DNA of 5,689 nt from Planctomycetota bacterium (lineage in GTDB: Bacteria; Planctomycetota; UBA1135; GCA-002686595), in contig JAKVCE010000040.1 of assembly GCA_022447405.1 (NCBI GenBank), positions 6,008 to 11,696 on the forward strand. The letters run 5' to 3'. Numbering within the stretch: the first letter of the stretch is position 1; every line of letters starts with the position of its first letter. Both the position numbers and the translations under genes were made by a program. The notes beneath the pieces are model-generated. The model saw only the letters and a list, made by a program, of their open reading frames with translations. It was not told the origin of the DNA and did no database searches. This document shows positions 1 through 5,689 of this stretch, piece by piece.

Positions 1-75
1 GGGTCCCCGCCCCCCGGGCCCCCCTCTTGTTTTTTCCCCGGGGGCCCCCCCTCCAACTTGCCGCCCCCCCCCCTC
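1..75. other. Low-complexity homopolymer stretch, probable contig-end artefact
   Basis: This stretch is almost only runs of C, G and T: C runs of five or more, a T run at 30-35, a G run at 40-44, and ten C in a row at 64-73. No codon structure like that of the rest of the window is visible, and the composition changes abruptly to normal sequence near 76. Homopolymer runs of this kind are typical of poor-quality read ends at a contig terminus. That reading is an inference. The stretch does contain an 8-bp inverted repeat (16-23 against 40-47), but G/C homopolymers pair by chance, so I give it no function. Confidence 0.6.
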
Positions 76-144
76 TGTATGTCTTGAGCGAAGGGGGAGG
101 ACGAAGCGAGGCGCCTCCAGTGGCGATCGCATAGGCTCTTGGGC
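76..144 (+). other. Short leader upstream of the YedF-like gene, no clear promoter
   Basis: This is the only non-coding sequence in front of the plus-strand gene. It contains a 10-bp perfect palindrome at 108-117 (GAGGCGCCTC), an 8-bp palindrome at 123-130 (GCGATCGC), and a weak ribosome-site candidate TAGG at 132-135, nine bases before the ATG at 145. I see no convincing -35/-10 pair. The palindromes are short and GC-rich enough to be chance. The gene's frame is closed upstream by a TGA at 85-87, so no longer protein is encoded here. Confidence 0.4.
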
Positions 145-471
145 ATGAACACCGTCATCGTCCTCAACCACGACCAGATGGGCCTCGGAGACTCGGAGCT
201 GGGCCGGAAGATCTTGGGCACCTTCCTCGGCAAGGTCCCCTCGATCCAAGAGGTCTCCACCATCGCGCTCTACAACTCAGGGGTGAAGCTCCTCGCCAAG
301 GGCTCCCCAGTCCTCGCTGAGCTCACCATGCTCGAAGAGAACGGGGTCGATCTCCTGCCCTGCGGCACCTGCGTGAACCACTACGGCGTCGAGCTCGCGA
401 CAGGCGAGATCTCCACGATGGATCAGATCGTGCAGGAGCTCAACAAGGCCGAGAAGGTCATCACCCTCTAG
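145..471 (+). CDS. Stand-alone DsrE-like protein, YedF C-terminal-domain family
   Basis: A 108-residue soluble protein with no signal peptide or membrane segment. The sequence follows the DsrE-like C-terminal half of YedF, the 'sulfurtransferase-like selenium metabolism protein': an opening beta strand (NTVIVLN), then GLGDSELGRKIL, a YNSGVKLL strand, the GSPVLAEL helix, and the hallmark LLPCGTCVNHYG with Cys73 and Cys76, followed by GEISTMDQIV. Full-length YedF proteins are about 200 residues with a TusA/SirA-like N-terminal domain. That domain is absent, and a stop at 85-87 rules out a longer form. By family it may handle sulfur or selenium on the CGTC cysteines, but biochemistry for the family is thin and no selenium genes are visible nearby. 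ATG 145 is preferred over the in-frame TTG at 139 because the strand begins right after it and TAGG sits nine bases ahead. It converges on the sulfotransferase gene. Fold family is confident; function is not. Confidence 0.85.
   Translation: MNTVIVLNHDQMGLGDSELGRKILGTFLGKVPSIQEVSTIALYNSGVKLLAKGSPVLAELTMLEENGVDLLPCGTCVNHYGVELATGEISTMDQIVQELNKAEKVITL
468..471. other. CTAG palindrome shared by two convergent stop codons
   Basis: The plus-strand gene ends with TAG at 469-471 and the minus-strand sulfotransferase ends with TAG read from 470 to 468. The self-complementary CTAG supplies both stops, so the two genes overlap tail to tail by four bases. No intergenic terminator can exist here; any transcript end must lie inside the opposing gene. 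Confidence 0.95.
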
Positions 472-1520
472 CGCCGCTCGACCTCGGGACGCTCTGGCAT
501 CACGAGGTCCGGGTAGAGCTCCCAGGCCTCAGGGTTGAGGTCGAGGAGGCGTCGCTGGGCCTCTGCCACGCTCGGCGGGTTGGTGCTCCCGAGCTTGCGG
601 GCCAAGGGGATGAAGCGTGAGAGGAAGCGGCGGGCCTCTGGCATGTCAGCGAAGACGGCGCGCATCCTCTCGAAGAAGGTGGGCTCCCTCTCAAGCTCCG
701 CGCGCTCGTAGCCGTAGGTGTCGAAGTAGACCGCGTTGCGCCTCTCGATCTGGCGGATCCAGGCGTCGGGGATGCGCTCGCGCCAGTCGCGCTTGGGCGT
801 CGAGCCGCGCTCCTTCGTCGCGGTGAGGAGCCACGGGAAGGGCGGGACGTCGTCTAAGGGAGCGTGCTCGGTGTGCTTCAAGACGCGCTCGTCCCACGGC
901 TCGTCGACGAACTCAAGGATGGCGCGCATCTCCTCTTCAGGACCGGAGAGCAGGTCTTCGAGCCGCACCTCGTGGATCTTGTCGCGGTAGGGCGCGAGCT
1001 CCTTCGCGAGGCGGTGGAGGTAGCGGTTGTTGAGGATCCAGCTGCGCGGGGCCCAGGGCATGTCGCGCAAGGAGAGGATCGTCGGGCGCGGGTCGCGGAG
1101 GATGTGGATCACGCGCGCGTCCGGGAACTCGCTCAAGATCTTCCCGACGTAGCTCGCGTGGAAGGGGGTCTTGTCTCCATAGCGCGGGCGCTCATAGTGC
1201 GCCGCCTTCGCCCGCATGATCGAGCGGTAGGCGTCGGGGAAGGCGTCCTTGGACGCGCCGCCTGGGTGCGTCTTCGCGAGGTCTTCGCGCACCTCGTCGG
1301 GGTGGATCAAGAGCCAGGCGAAGCTGAAGGACTTGAAGTAGAGCTCGAGCCAGTCCGAGGCGGTGAAGCGCCTGGGCAGGAACTGGCGCCCCACATAGAA
1401 GGAGGCCTCGTGTGTGAGGTGGATGCGCGGGTGCGCGTTCAGCATCAGCCGCAGGAGCGTCGTGCCTGAGCGCCCTGTGCCGACCACGAAGATCGGGGCG
1501 TCATCGGGGTTGGGGCTCAT
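468..1520 (-). CDS. PAPS-dependent sulfotransferase family protein
   Basis: A 350-residue cytoplasmic protein expected to transfer sulfate from 3'-phosphoadenosine-5'-phosphosulfate (PAPS) to an acceptor hydroxyl or amine. The 5'-phosphosulfate-binding loop is clear near the N-terminus (FVVGTGRSGTTLLR, loop at 14-21), followed by YGDKTP at 114-119 and the 3'-phosphate-binding segment VIHILRDPRPTILSLR at 137-152, with Arg142 and Ser150 in the expected positions. VRLEDLLSGPEEEMRAILEF (185-204) is the usual late helix region. Residues from about 275 onward are an Arg-rich helical tail beyond the core fold. The start at 1520 is chosen because the nucleotide loop follows at once, a GGAGG lies nine bases upstream, and the ATG overlaps the preceding stop (ATGA). 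The frame stays open to 1592, but the extra 24 residues are Pro/Arg-rich shadow sequence. It is the last gene of the operon. The acceptor is unknown. A small-molecule or lipid acceptor is inferred from the neighbours. Confidence 0.9.
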   Translation of the reverse strand: MSPNPDDAPIFVVGTGRSGTTLLRLMLNAHPRIHLTHEASFYVGRQFLPRRFTASDWLELYFKSFSFAWLLIHPDEVREDLAKTHPGGASKDAFPDAYRSIMRAKAAHYERPRYGDKTPFHASYVGKILSEFPDARVIHILRDPRPTILSLRDMPWAPRSWILNNRYLHRLAKELAPYRDKIHEVRLEDLLSGPEEEMRAILEFVDEPWDERVLKHTEHAPLDDVPPFPWLLTATKERGSTPKRDWRERIPDAWIRQIERRNAVYFDTYGYERAELEREPTFFERMRAVFADMPEARRFLSRFIPLARKLGSTNPPSVAEAQRRLLDLNPEAWELYPDLVMPERPEVERR

Positions 1521-2359
1521 GCGCGCTCGCCTCCGCCTGTCGCGTGGAAGACGAGCTGCTTGGTGGGGACGCGGGTGTGGGGCAGGTTCCAACGCTCGAG
1601 GTTCTCCGCTGGGTCGATGGTCGCCACGGAGTCGAAGCCTGCCTCCATGAGCTCGGCCGAGAGCTCTTGCCGCGTGCGCTCATCCTTGGCGAAGGTGCGT
1701 CCGCCGGTCACCAAGCGCAGGCCCAGGTCGAGGATGTTGCCCGCTCGGCTCGTCGGGGGCTCCTCGCAGGAGGGCACGAGGTCGAAGGCGAGGGCCGAGC
1801 GCGGCTGCGTGCAGAGGGAGGAGAGCCGCTGCCAGAGGGTCCGCTGCGCGTCTGCCTCGAGGTACATGAAGAGGCCCTCGCCGATGAGGAAGACCGGGCG
1901 CTCGGGGTCCACGAGAGGAGCGAGCTCGAGGTGGATCAGGTCGCCGGAGACGAAGCGGAGGTTGGGGCGCAGGGCGGCCTCTTGGCCTTCGGGGGTCCGC
2001 GCCAAGAGCTCGCGCTTTCTGCCGATGACGGAGGGGAGGTCGACCTCGGTGTAGTCGACGTCCGGGTTGGCGCTGAAGCGCACGCCGCGCGCTGAGAGTC
2101 CGGAGGCGATCTCCAGCACCTGCCCGCGCTCTCCCTCCCCGCGGAGCCACTCCGTGAGGAGCGTGTCGATGATCTTGTGACGTTGCACGAGGGAGTGGGG
2201 GAGCGAGGGGGCGGCCTTTCCGCTCGTGAGGTCCAAGACGGCGTTGGTGGCGTCAAAGATGAACTTCGCCTCGTCTGTGTCGAGGAGCTCTGCGCGCTCG
2301 AACTTTCCGAAGCGCCAGCAGTGCGCGGTGTACTTGGCCGTGACGGAGAGGTCTTTCAT
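1517..2359 (-). CDS. LCMT/PPM-family class I SAM methyltransferase
   Basis: A 280-residue soluble methyltransferase of the leucine carboxyl methyltransferase family (Pfam LCMT, COG3315), a group often found in secondary-metabolite clusters as O-methyltransferases. Family signatures in order: RHKIID at 60-65, the SAM-binding motif LEIASGLSARG at 82-92, YTEVDLPSVIGRKREL at 103-118 (the acidic residues of TEVDLP), FVSGDL at 136-141, and LIGEGLFMYL at 158-167, which is highly diagnostic. The length is normal for bacterial members. Family members methylate carboxylates or hydroxyls; which applies here cannot be read from sequence. ATG 2359 is supported by an exact AAGGAGG seven bases upstream and an ATGA overlap with the previous gene. 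The frame is open to 2731, but that extension is Arg/Pro/Ala-rich antisense-like sequence inside the upstream gene. The stop overlaps the sulfotransferase ATG, again as ATGA. Confidence 0.92.
   Translation of the reverse strand: MKDLSVTAKYTAHCWRFGKFERAELLDTDEAKFIFDATNAVLDLTSGKAAPSLPHSLVQRHKIIDTLLTEWLRGEGERGQVLEIASGLSARGVRFSANPDVDYTEVDLPSVIGRKRELLARTPEGQEAALRPNLRFVSGDLIHLELAPLVDPERPVFLIGEGLFMYLEADAQRTLWQRLSSLCTQPRSALAFDLVPSCEEPPTSRAGNILDLGLRLVTGGRTFAKDERTRQELSAELMEAGFDSVATIDPAENLERWNLPHTRVPTKQLVFHATGGGERA
1530..1534 (-). promoter_or_regulatory. Shine-Dalgarno site for the sulfotransferase
   Basis: On the minus strand GGAGG lies nine bases before the ATG at 1520, inside the end of the preceding methyltransferase gene. 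It decides the 1520 start over the upstream in-frame ATG at 1592. Confidence 0.75.
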
Positions 2360-4185
2360 GCCGACGCCTCCTTGCGCGCGATGAGGCGGTAGGTGTTCGA
2401 CCAGCCGGGCCTCGCGGCGAAGCGCGAGAGGACGAGCTTGTCGAGGAGCAGCGCGACCGCGAGGAAGGGCAGGCCGAAGAGCCAGGTGGCGGCGTGCCCG
2501 AAGTCGTGGCTCCCGTCCGTGGGCTTGCGCCAGGGAGAGTTCGGCGGCGGGGAGAGCTTGGAGAGCCCCACCAAGACGGCGTAGTGCAGATCCGTCGGCT
2601 GGTGGGCGTCCACGTGGTCGACCTCGAGGACCTCGAGCTCGTAGCGAGCGCAGAGCTCGGCCAAGGTGTCGGCCGGGTAGAGGTTCAGGTGCTGCGGCTG
2701 GAACCAGGGGAGCCAGAGCCTGCCGAGCCAACGACCGAACTTGCAGGTGGGGTCCGGGACCTCGATGAAGAGGCGACCGCCGGGGTTGAGGAGGCGGGCT
2801 GCGGCCTCGAGCTCTTCCTTGGGGTCAGGGACGTGCTCGAGGCAGTGAGAGAGGCTGATGACGTCGTAGCGTCGGTCCGTCTCCCCCGCGAAGTCAGGCA
2901 GCGTCGCTATGTGACCCTCGCTCGCCCAGCCCCTGCGGGCGGCGTCCTTGGGAGCGTCCGAGAGGTCGAGCACCTCGAAGCGGGTCGAGGGGAAGAGCTC
3001 GCTCGCGGCCAGGCAGAAGTGTCCGTGTCCGCCGCCGGAGTCGAGCCAGCTCTCTGGCGCCTTGAAGGGGTCAAGATGTGGAGCGACCGCCATCGCGCGG
3101 TCGGCGTAGCAGCCAGGGTTGATCGAGAAGATGAAGTCCAGCTTCTCCGCGCCCGCGCCGTCGTAGAAGTCTCGGTAGTGGAAGGTGAGACCTTCGAGGG
3201 AGAGGCGGGGGTTCTGGAAGACGACGCCGCAGCTCGCGCAGCGGTCGAGGTGGAACTCGCCGGGCTTGTGCTGAAAGGCGTCGCCCATCGTGATCACGGG
3301 CGCGAGGTCTTCGCCTCCGCAGTGCGGGCAGTCACCTCGCTTGTCTTCAAAGAGCTCGTGCCCCTGGGCGTGAAACTCCTCGTACCAAGTGCGCGCCTCG
3401 CTGTCGTCTCGAGCCTCGCGCTCGCCTCGGAGGACCACTCCGACGAGGGTGTTCACCTCCAGGAAGAGGCGGAAGGGGAGCAGGACCTTCATCTGCTTTG
3501 CCGCCCAGGGGAGGCCTTGCAGCGCGAGGAGGGCCTGACCGTGGAAGCAGATCAGCGCGAAGGCTCCCCAGCCGGGCTCCTGCCACAGGAGCAGCGCCAT
3601 GAAGCAGAAGATGAGCGCCTGCAGGAAGAGGGCGAAGCCGGCGAAGTCTCCGAGCAGGACCCGCAGGACCCCGAGGCGCTCGCTCACGTGCAGCGGGAGG
3701 TGTCGCAGCCTGGGCGCGAGGGCCAGCGAGCTGTCTCGCGGCGCGCAGCGCTTCAGCTCTGCGGCGGCGCGTACGAAGTCAGCGCGGTCATGCGCCTTGC
3801 CTCCGAGGAAGTCGCTCGCGACAGAGCCGGCTCGCTTCATGACGTCCTCGGTGACGAGCATCGCTGTCCCCGCCGTGCGCGCTGGGACGGAGAACTGACC
3901 GCGGTAGGCGTTGGGGTCGACGAGCTCCAAGAGCCCCAAGAGGTCTGTCCCAGGGTAGTTCGCAGGGACGAGGTCGAGGACCTCGAGTCCGGCGGCGTGG
4001 GCGTAGCGGCTCGCCGCGCGCTTCGTCGCCTCGTCTAGCTCGACCCCGTCAGGGAAGAGGAAGCGGTGCTCCGGGCGCACCGGCTCCTCGGAGTCCGGCA
4101 GCGGCGCGAGGGAGCGGGCGCGCCCTCGGAGCCGGAGCCCGCCGAGGAGGAAGAGCAGAGAGAGGCAGCCAGCGAAGAAGGTCAT
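2356..4185 (-). CDS. Membrane-associated zinc-ribbon SAM methyltransferase with unknown N-terminal domain
   Basis: A 609-residue multidomain protein. Residues 2-19 form a hydrophobic segment followed by RLRGRAR. Residues 40-178 are a soluble region I do not recognise. Residues 180-201 and 205-226 look like a membrane hairpin. Residues 286-319 form a Cys4 zinc ribbon (CPHCG Cys286/289, CASCG Cys316/319). Residues 370-530 are a class I methyltransferase (Methyltransf_23-like): SAM loop DSGGGHGHF at 382-390, EVLDLSD at 404-410, YDVISLSHCLEHVPDP at 440-455 and LNPGGRLFIEVPDP at 466-479. Residues 567-586 are a further hydrophobic segment near the C-terminus. Zinc ribbon plus Methyltransf_23 resembles sugar or natural-product C-/O-methyltransferases. 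The substrate is unknown. Membrane attachment suggests a lipidic or hydrophobic one (inference). The basic stretch after segment 1 would put 20-178 and the catalytic module on the cytoplasmic side. ATG 4185 overlaps the glycosyltransferase stop (ATGA) and has AGGGG seven bases upstream. The protein is about twice the size of a usual zinc-ribbon methyltransferase, and the N-terminal third is the odd part. Confidence 0.85.
   Translation of the reverse strand: MTFFAGCLSLLFLLGGLRLRGRARSLAPLPDSEEPVRPEHRFLFPDGVELDEATKRAASRYAHAAGLEVLDLVPANYPGTDLLGLLELVDPNAYRGQFSVPARTAGTAMLVTEDVMKRAGSVASDFLGGKAHDRADFVRAAAELKRCAPRDSSLALAPRLRHLPLHVSERLGVLRVLLGDFAGFALFLQALIFCFMALLLWQEPGWGAFALICFHGQALLALQGLPWAAKQMKVLLPFRLFLEVNTLVGVVLRGEREARDDSEARTWYEEFHAQGHELFEDKRGDCPHCGGEDLAPVITMGDAFQHKPGEFHLDRCASCGVVFQNPRLSLEGLTFHYRDFYDGAGAEKLDFIFSINPGCYADRAMAVAPHLDPFKAPESWLDSGGGHGHFCLAASELFPSTRFEVLDLSDAPKDAARRGWASEGHIATLPDFAGETDRRYDVISLSHCLEHVPDPKEELEAAARLLNPGGRLFIEVPDPTCKFGRWLGRLWLPWFQPQHLNLYPADTLAELCARYELEVLEVDHVDAHQPTDLHYAVLVGLSKLSPPPNSPWRKPTDGSHDFGHAATWLFGLPFLAVALLLDKLVLSRFAARPGWSNTYRLIARKEASA
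2367..2373 (-). promoter_or_regulatory. Shine-Dalgarno site for the LCMT-family methyltransferase
   Basis: AAGGAGG on the minus strand, seven bases before the ATG at 2359. It is the strongest ribosome site in the window and fixes a start that would otherwise be ambiguous by more than 370 bases. It is located inside the last codons of the 609-residue methyltransferase gene. Confidence 0.85.
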
Positions 4186-5360
4186 GTCGTCACCCCTGCG
4201 AGCGCCTCGAGGTGATCGGCTGCCCGCGCGGGGCCGCCGGCAGCGGTGAAGGACTCGGAGATCTCCTGCGCTCGCTCCTTGAAGGAGGGCTCATGGAGGA
4301 CGCGGTCCACCGCTTCTGCGAGGTGATGGGGGCGCGGACGCGTGAAAGAGAGCCGCAGCCCGCAGCCAGAGTCGGCGACCTGCTGAGCCACGACCGGCTG
4401 GTCGTCCTTGATCGGGCAGACGACGAGAGGCAGCGCGTTGGAGAGCGCCTCGGTCGTCGTGTTGTGGCCGCCGTGACAGATGACGGCGTCCATCTCAGGT
4501 AACAGGTCGAGCTGCGGGACGCGGGGGCGCGCGATGAAGTTCTTGGGGAAGGGGCCGAACTCTCCCGGTGCGACGCAGACGACCTGCAGCCCGGGCGCGT
4601 CGGAGTCGTCGCCGAGACCTTCGGCGAGGGCTGCGAAGAAGCGCTGACCGCGCTCCGCGTTCAAGGTGCCGAGGCTCGCGAAGACTCGCGGGACGTCGAG
4701 CAGCTCCTCATAGGGGAAGGGGACAGGCTCTGGGCGCGGAGCGAGGGAGGGGCCGACGAAGACGTAGCGCTCGTCGTGGTGGGACATCTCTCCGCAGAGC
4801 GCGGGGGTAGAGAAGACGATCACGCGGTGCGGTGAGTTCTCCGGCTCCTTGACCGGCTCCAGCTCGAGCTCGACCTGAAGCTCGGTGAGCCGCTCCTCGG
4901 CCCAGTCGAGGACCTTAGGGATGTTCGCGAGGGAGATGCGGCGGTCGGCAGAGGTCGTGGCGGAGGTGGCCCAAGGGAGGCCGGCGCGGCGAGCGGCGAA
5001 GGCTCCTGCGAAGGCCTGCTGGTCTGAGATGATGACGTCGGGAGAGAACTCAGCCACGGCGCGCTCTACCCCAGGGGTCATGTCTCGCGCCAAGGGTAGG
5101 AGGACCTCCTCCCAGAGGAACTTCAAGCCCGGGAGCCCGCGCACCTTGAGCGCGCGCTCGCCGATCTCCTCGAGGAAGCCGTCGGGCAGGCTGCCCTCGA
5201 GGCCGAAGCGTCGCGCCCCCTCGGGCAGGAGCCGCTCCAGGAGCGCCTCGTATCCACACCACGCGGGCTCGTGCCCGCGAGCGGCGAGCTCAGCGGCGAC
5301 AGCCAAGGTCGGGTTCGTGTGACCCGTCATGGGCGGCACGACGAAGAGGAAGCGCGCCAT
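4182..5360 (-). CDS. GT1/MGT-type glycosyltransferase (UDP-glycosyltransferase fold)
   Basis: A 392-residue GT-B glycosyltransferase of the GT1 family, closest in style to the bacterial MGT (macrolide-type) and CrtX-like enzymes that move a sugar from a nucleotide donor to a hydrophobic acceptor. The N-terminal acceptor domain opens with FVVPPMTGHTNPTLAVAAEL, where His14 fits the catalytic base, and Asp113 in ISDQQAF fits its partner. The C-terminal donor domain has FASLGTLN at 227-234, VPQLDLLPEMDAVICHGGHN around 281-300, then TTTEAL, and KDDQ at 318-321, the expected sugar-contact Asp/Gln pair. The length is typical and no motif is broken. ATG 5360 is chosen because the first strand follows directly and GGAGG lies nine bases upstream; an in-frame ATG at 5399 would add only 13 Arg-rich residues. 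The start overlaps the hydrolase stop by one base (TGATG). The acceptor and sugar cannot be told from sequence. Confidence 0.93.
   Translation of the reverse strand: MARFLFVVPPMTGHTNPTLAVAAELAARGHEPAWCGYEALLERLLPEGARRFGLEGSLPDGFLEEIGERALKVRGLPGLKFLWEEVLLPLARDMTPGVERAVAEFSPDVIISDQQAFAGAFAARRAGLPWATSATTSADRRISLANIPKVLDWAEERLTELQVELELEPVKEPENSPHRVIVFSTPALCGEMSHHDERYVFVGPSLAPRPEPVPFPYEELLDVPRVFASLGTLNAERGQRFFAALAEGLGDDSDAPGLQVVCVAPGEFGPFPKNFIARPRVPQLDLLPEMDAVICHGGHNTTTEALSNALPLVVCPIKDDQPVVAQQVADSGCGLRLSFTRPRPHHLAEAVDRVLHEPSFKERAQEISESFTAAGGPARAADHLEALAGVTT
4193..4197 (-). promoter_or_regulatory. Shine-Dalgarno site for the 609-residue methyltransferase
   Basis: AGGGG on the minus strand, seven bases before the ATG at 4185 and within the last codons of the glycosyltransferase gene. 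It supports the start that includes the N-terminal hydrophobic segment. Confidence 0.65.
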
Positions 5361-5689
5361 CAGTCGGCCCCTCCCTCTCTGAGGCCGCGCGTGGCCCACG
5401 CCAAGAGCTCGTCCCTCACGACGTTGGTCTCCTCCCAGAGCACCGAGTGCGTGCAGCCCTCGTGGATCGAGAGGTCACAGTCCGGGAGGTCTGTGGCGAG
5501 GCGCTCTCCGCGCTCGCGCACGTCGGAGTCTGCTCCGTAGAGCGCGCGCACAGGGAAGCTGAGCTGCTCAAGCGAGCTCATGTCTGGGACCGGCGAGGCG
5601 CAGAGGTCCTCTACGAGGGAGGTCTCGTAGACCAGCTCGTAGGCGTTCTTGCCCAGGCGGTTCCGCTTGCGCTCGGAGTGTCTCCCGAG
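5360..5689 (-). CDS. Alpha/beta hydrolase, C-terminal part (5' end outside window)
   Basis: The last 109 residues of an alpha/beta-hydrolase-fold enzyme. The frame is open from the right window edge to the TGA at 5362-5360. An internal ATG at 5581 is not the real start, since good coding sequence continues upstream of it (for example NAYELVYETSLVEDL). The piece carries the late-strand acid motif FPVRALYGADSDV, with Asp54 or Asp56 of the fragment as candidate catalytic acid, and the C-terminal catalytic histidine motif HEGCTHSVLWEE, with His81 of the fragment. The nucleophile elbow (GxSxG) must lie beyond the edge and cannot be checked. Full family members are about 260-300 residues, so more than half is missing. 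It is the first visible gene of the minus-strand operon and is coupled by a one-base overlap to the glycosyltransferase. Hydrolases in such settings release thioesters or cleave esters, but the reaction here is unknown. Confidence 0.85.
   Translation of the reverse strand, partial: LGRHSERKRNRLGKNAYELVYETSLVEDLCASPVPDMSSLEQLSFPVRALYGADSDVRERGERLATDLPDCDLSIHEGCTHSVLWEETNVVRDELLAWATRGLREGGAD
5370..5374 (-). promoter_or_regulatory. Shine-Dalgarno site for the glycosyltransferase
   Basis: GGAGG on the minus strand, within a purine run (5368-5376), nine bases before the ATG at 5360. It sits inside the hydrolase coding sequence and supports coupled translation from the 5360 start. Confidence 0.75.

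Noticed and set aside
16..47. An 8-bp inverted repeat with a 16-base loop that could be called a terminator hairpin.
   Set aside because: It is built from G and C homopolymers in a stretch that looks like a sequencing artefact, and no U-tract follows the stem.
864..1469. A 201-codon plus-strand open frame opposite the sulfotransferase.
   Set aside because: It is antisense to the PAPS-binding motifs and shows only low-complexity Val/Glu/Arg/Ala composition, so it is a shadow frame.
1521..1592. Possible 24-residue N-terminal extension of the sulfotransferase.
   Set aside because: The extension is Pro/Arg-rich, unlike a leader peptide, and the nucleotide loop and ribosome site fit the start at 1520.
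2360..2731. Possible 124-residue N-terminal extension of the LCMT-family methyltransferase.
   Set aside because: It is Arg/Pro/Ala/Leu-rich sequence overlapping the catalytic end of the upstream gene; AAGGAGG and the ATGA overlap place the start at 2359.
2494..4038. A 514-codon open frame on the plus strand opposite the 609-residue methyltransferase.
   Set aside because: It lies antisense to a gene with clear motifs, is rich in Glu, Val, Arg and Ala with no recognisable domain, and is the expected shadow of high-GC codon bias.
1..5689. Searched for CRISPR repeats, tRNA or rRNA genes, insertion-sequence ends, transposases and phage or defence genes.
   Set aside because: No regularly spaced repeats, no cloverleaf-like sequence, no terminal inverted repeats and no such protein families were seen.

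Overview
The window looks like a piece of a high-GC bacterial chromosome, roughly two thirds G+C by eye, with dense, overlapping genes and strong G/C third-position bias. Gene style and content (an accessory tailoring operon, Leu CTC, GAG and AAG preferred, GGAGG-type ribosome sites) would fit a myxobacterium or related Myxococcota. That assignment is an inference: no rRNA, tRNA or taxonomic marker gene is present. The first ~75 bases are homopolymer C/G/T runs that look like the unreliable end of a contig.

Layout: (1) 1-144, low-complexity end plus a short leader. (2) 145-471, plus strand, a small stand-alone DsrE-like protein matching the C-terminal domain of YedF. (3) 468-5689, a single minus-strand gene train read right to left: the C-terminal end of an alpha/beta hydrolase (cut by the window edge), a GT1/MGT-type glycosyltransferase, a 609-residue membrane-associated zinc-ribbon SAM methyltransferase, a leucine-carboxyl-methyltransferase (LCMT/PPM)-family methyltransferase, and a PAPS-dependent sulfotransferase. 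The plus-strand gene and the minus-strand train converge, and their TAG stop codons interlock in one CTAG palindrome.

Every junction in the minus-strand train is an overlap: three ATGA junctions and one TGATG junction, each with a purine-rich Shine-Dalgarno site inside the preceding gene. This is strong evidence for one translationally coupled operon whose promoter lies beyond the right edge. Hydrolase, glycosyltransferase, two different methyltransferases and a sulfotransferase together read as the tailoring segment of a biosynthetic pathway for a glycosylated, methylated and possibly sulfated small molecule or lipid. No scaffold-building enzyme (PKS, NRPS, terpene synthase) is in the window, so the product cannot be named. 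The most unusual protein is the 609-residue methyltransferase, whose first ~260 residues (N-terminal hydrophobic segment, a soluble region I do not recognise, then a hydrophobic pair) precede an ordinary Cys4 zinc ribbon plus methyltransferase module and a further C-terminal hydrophobic segment.
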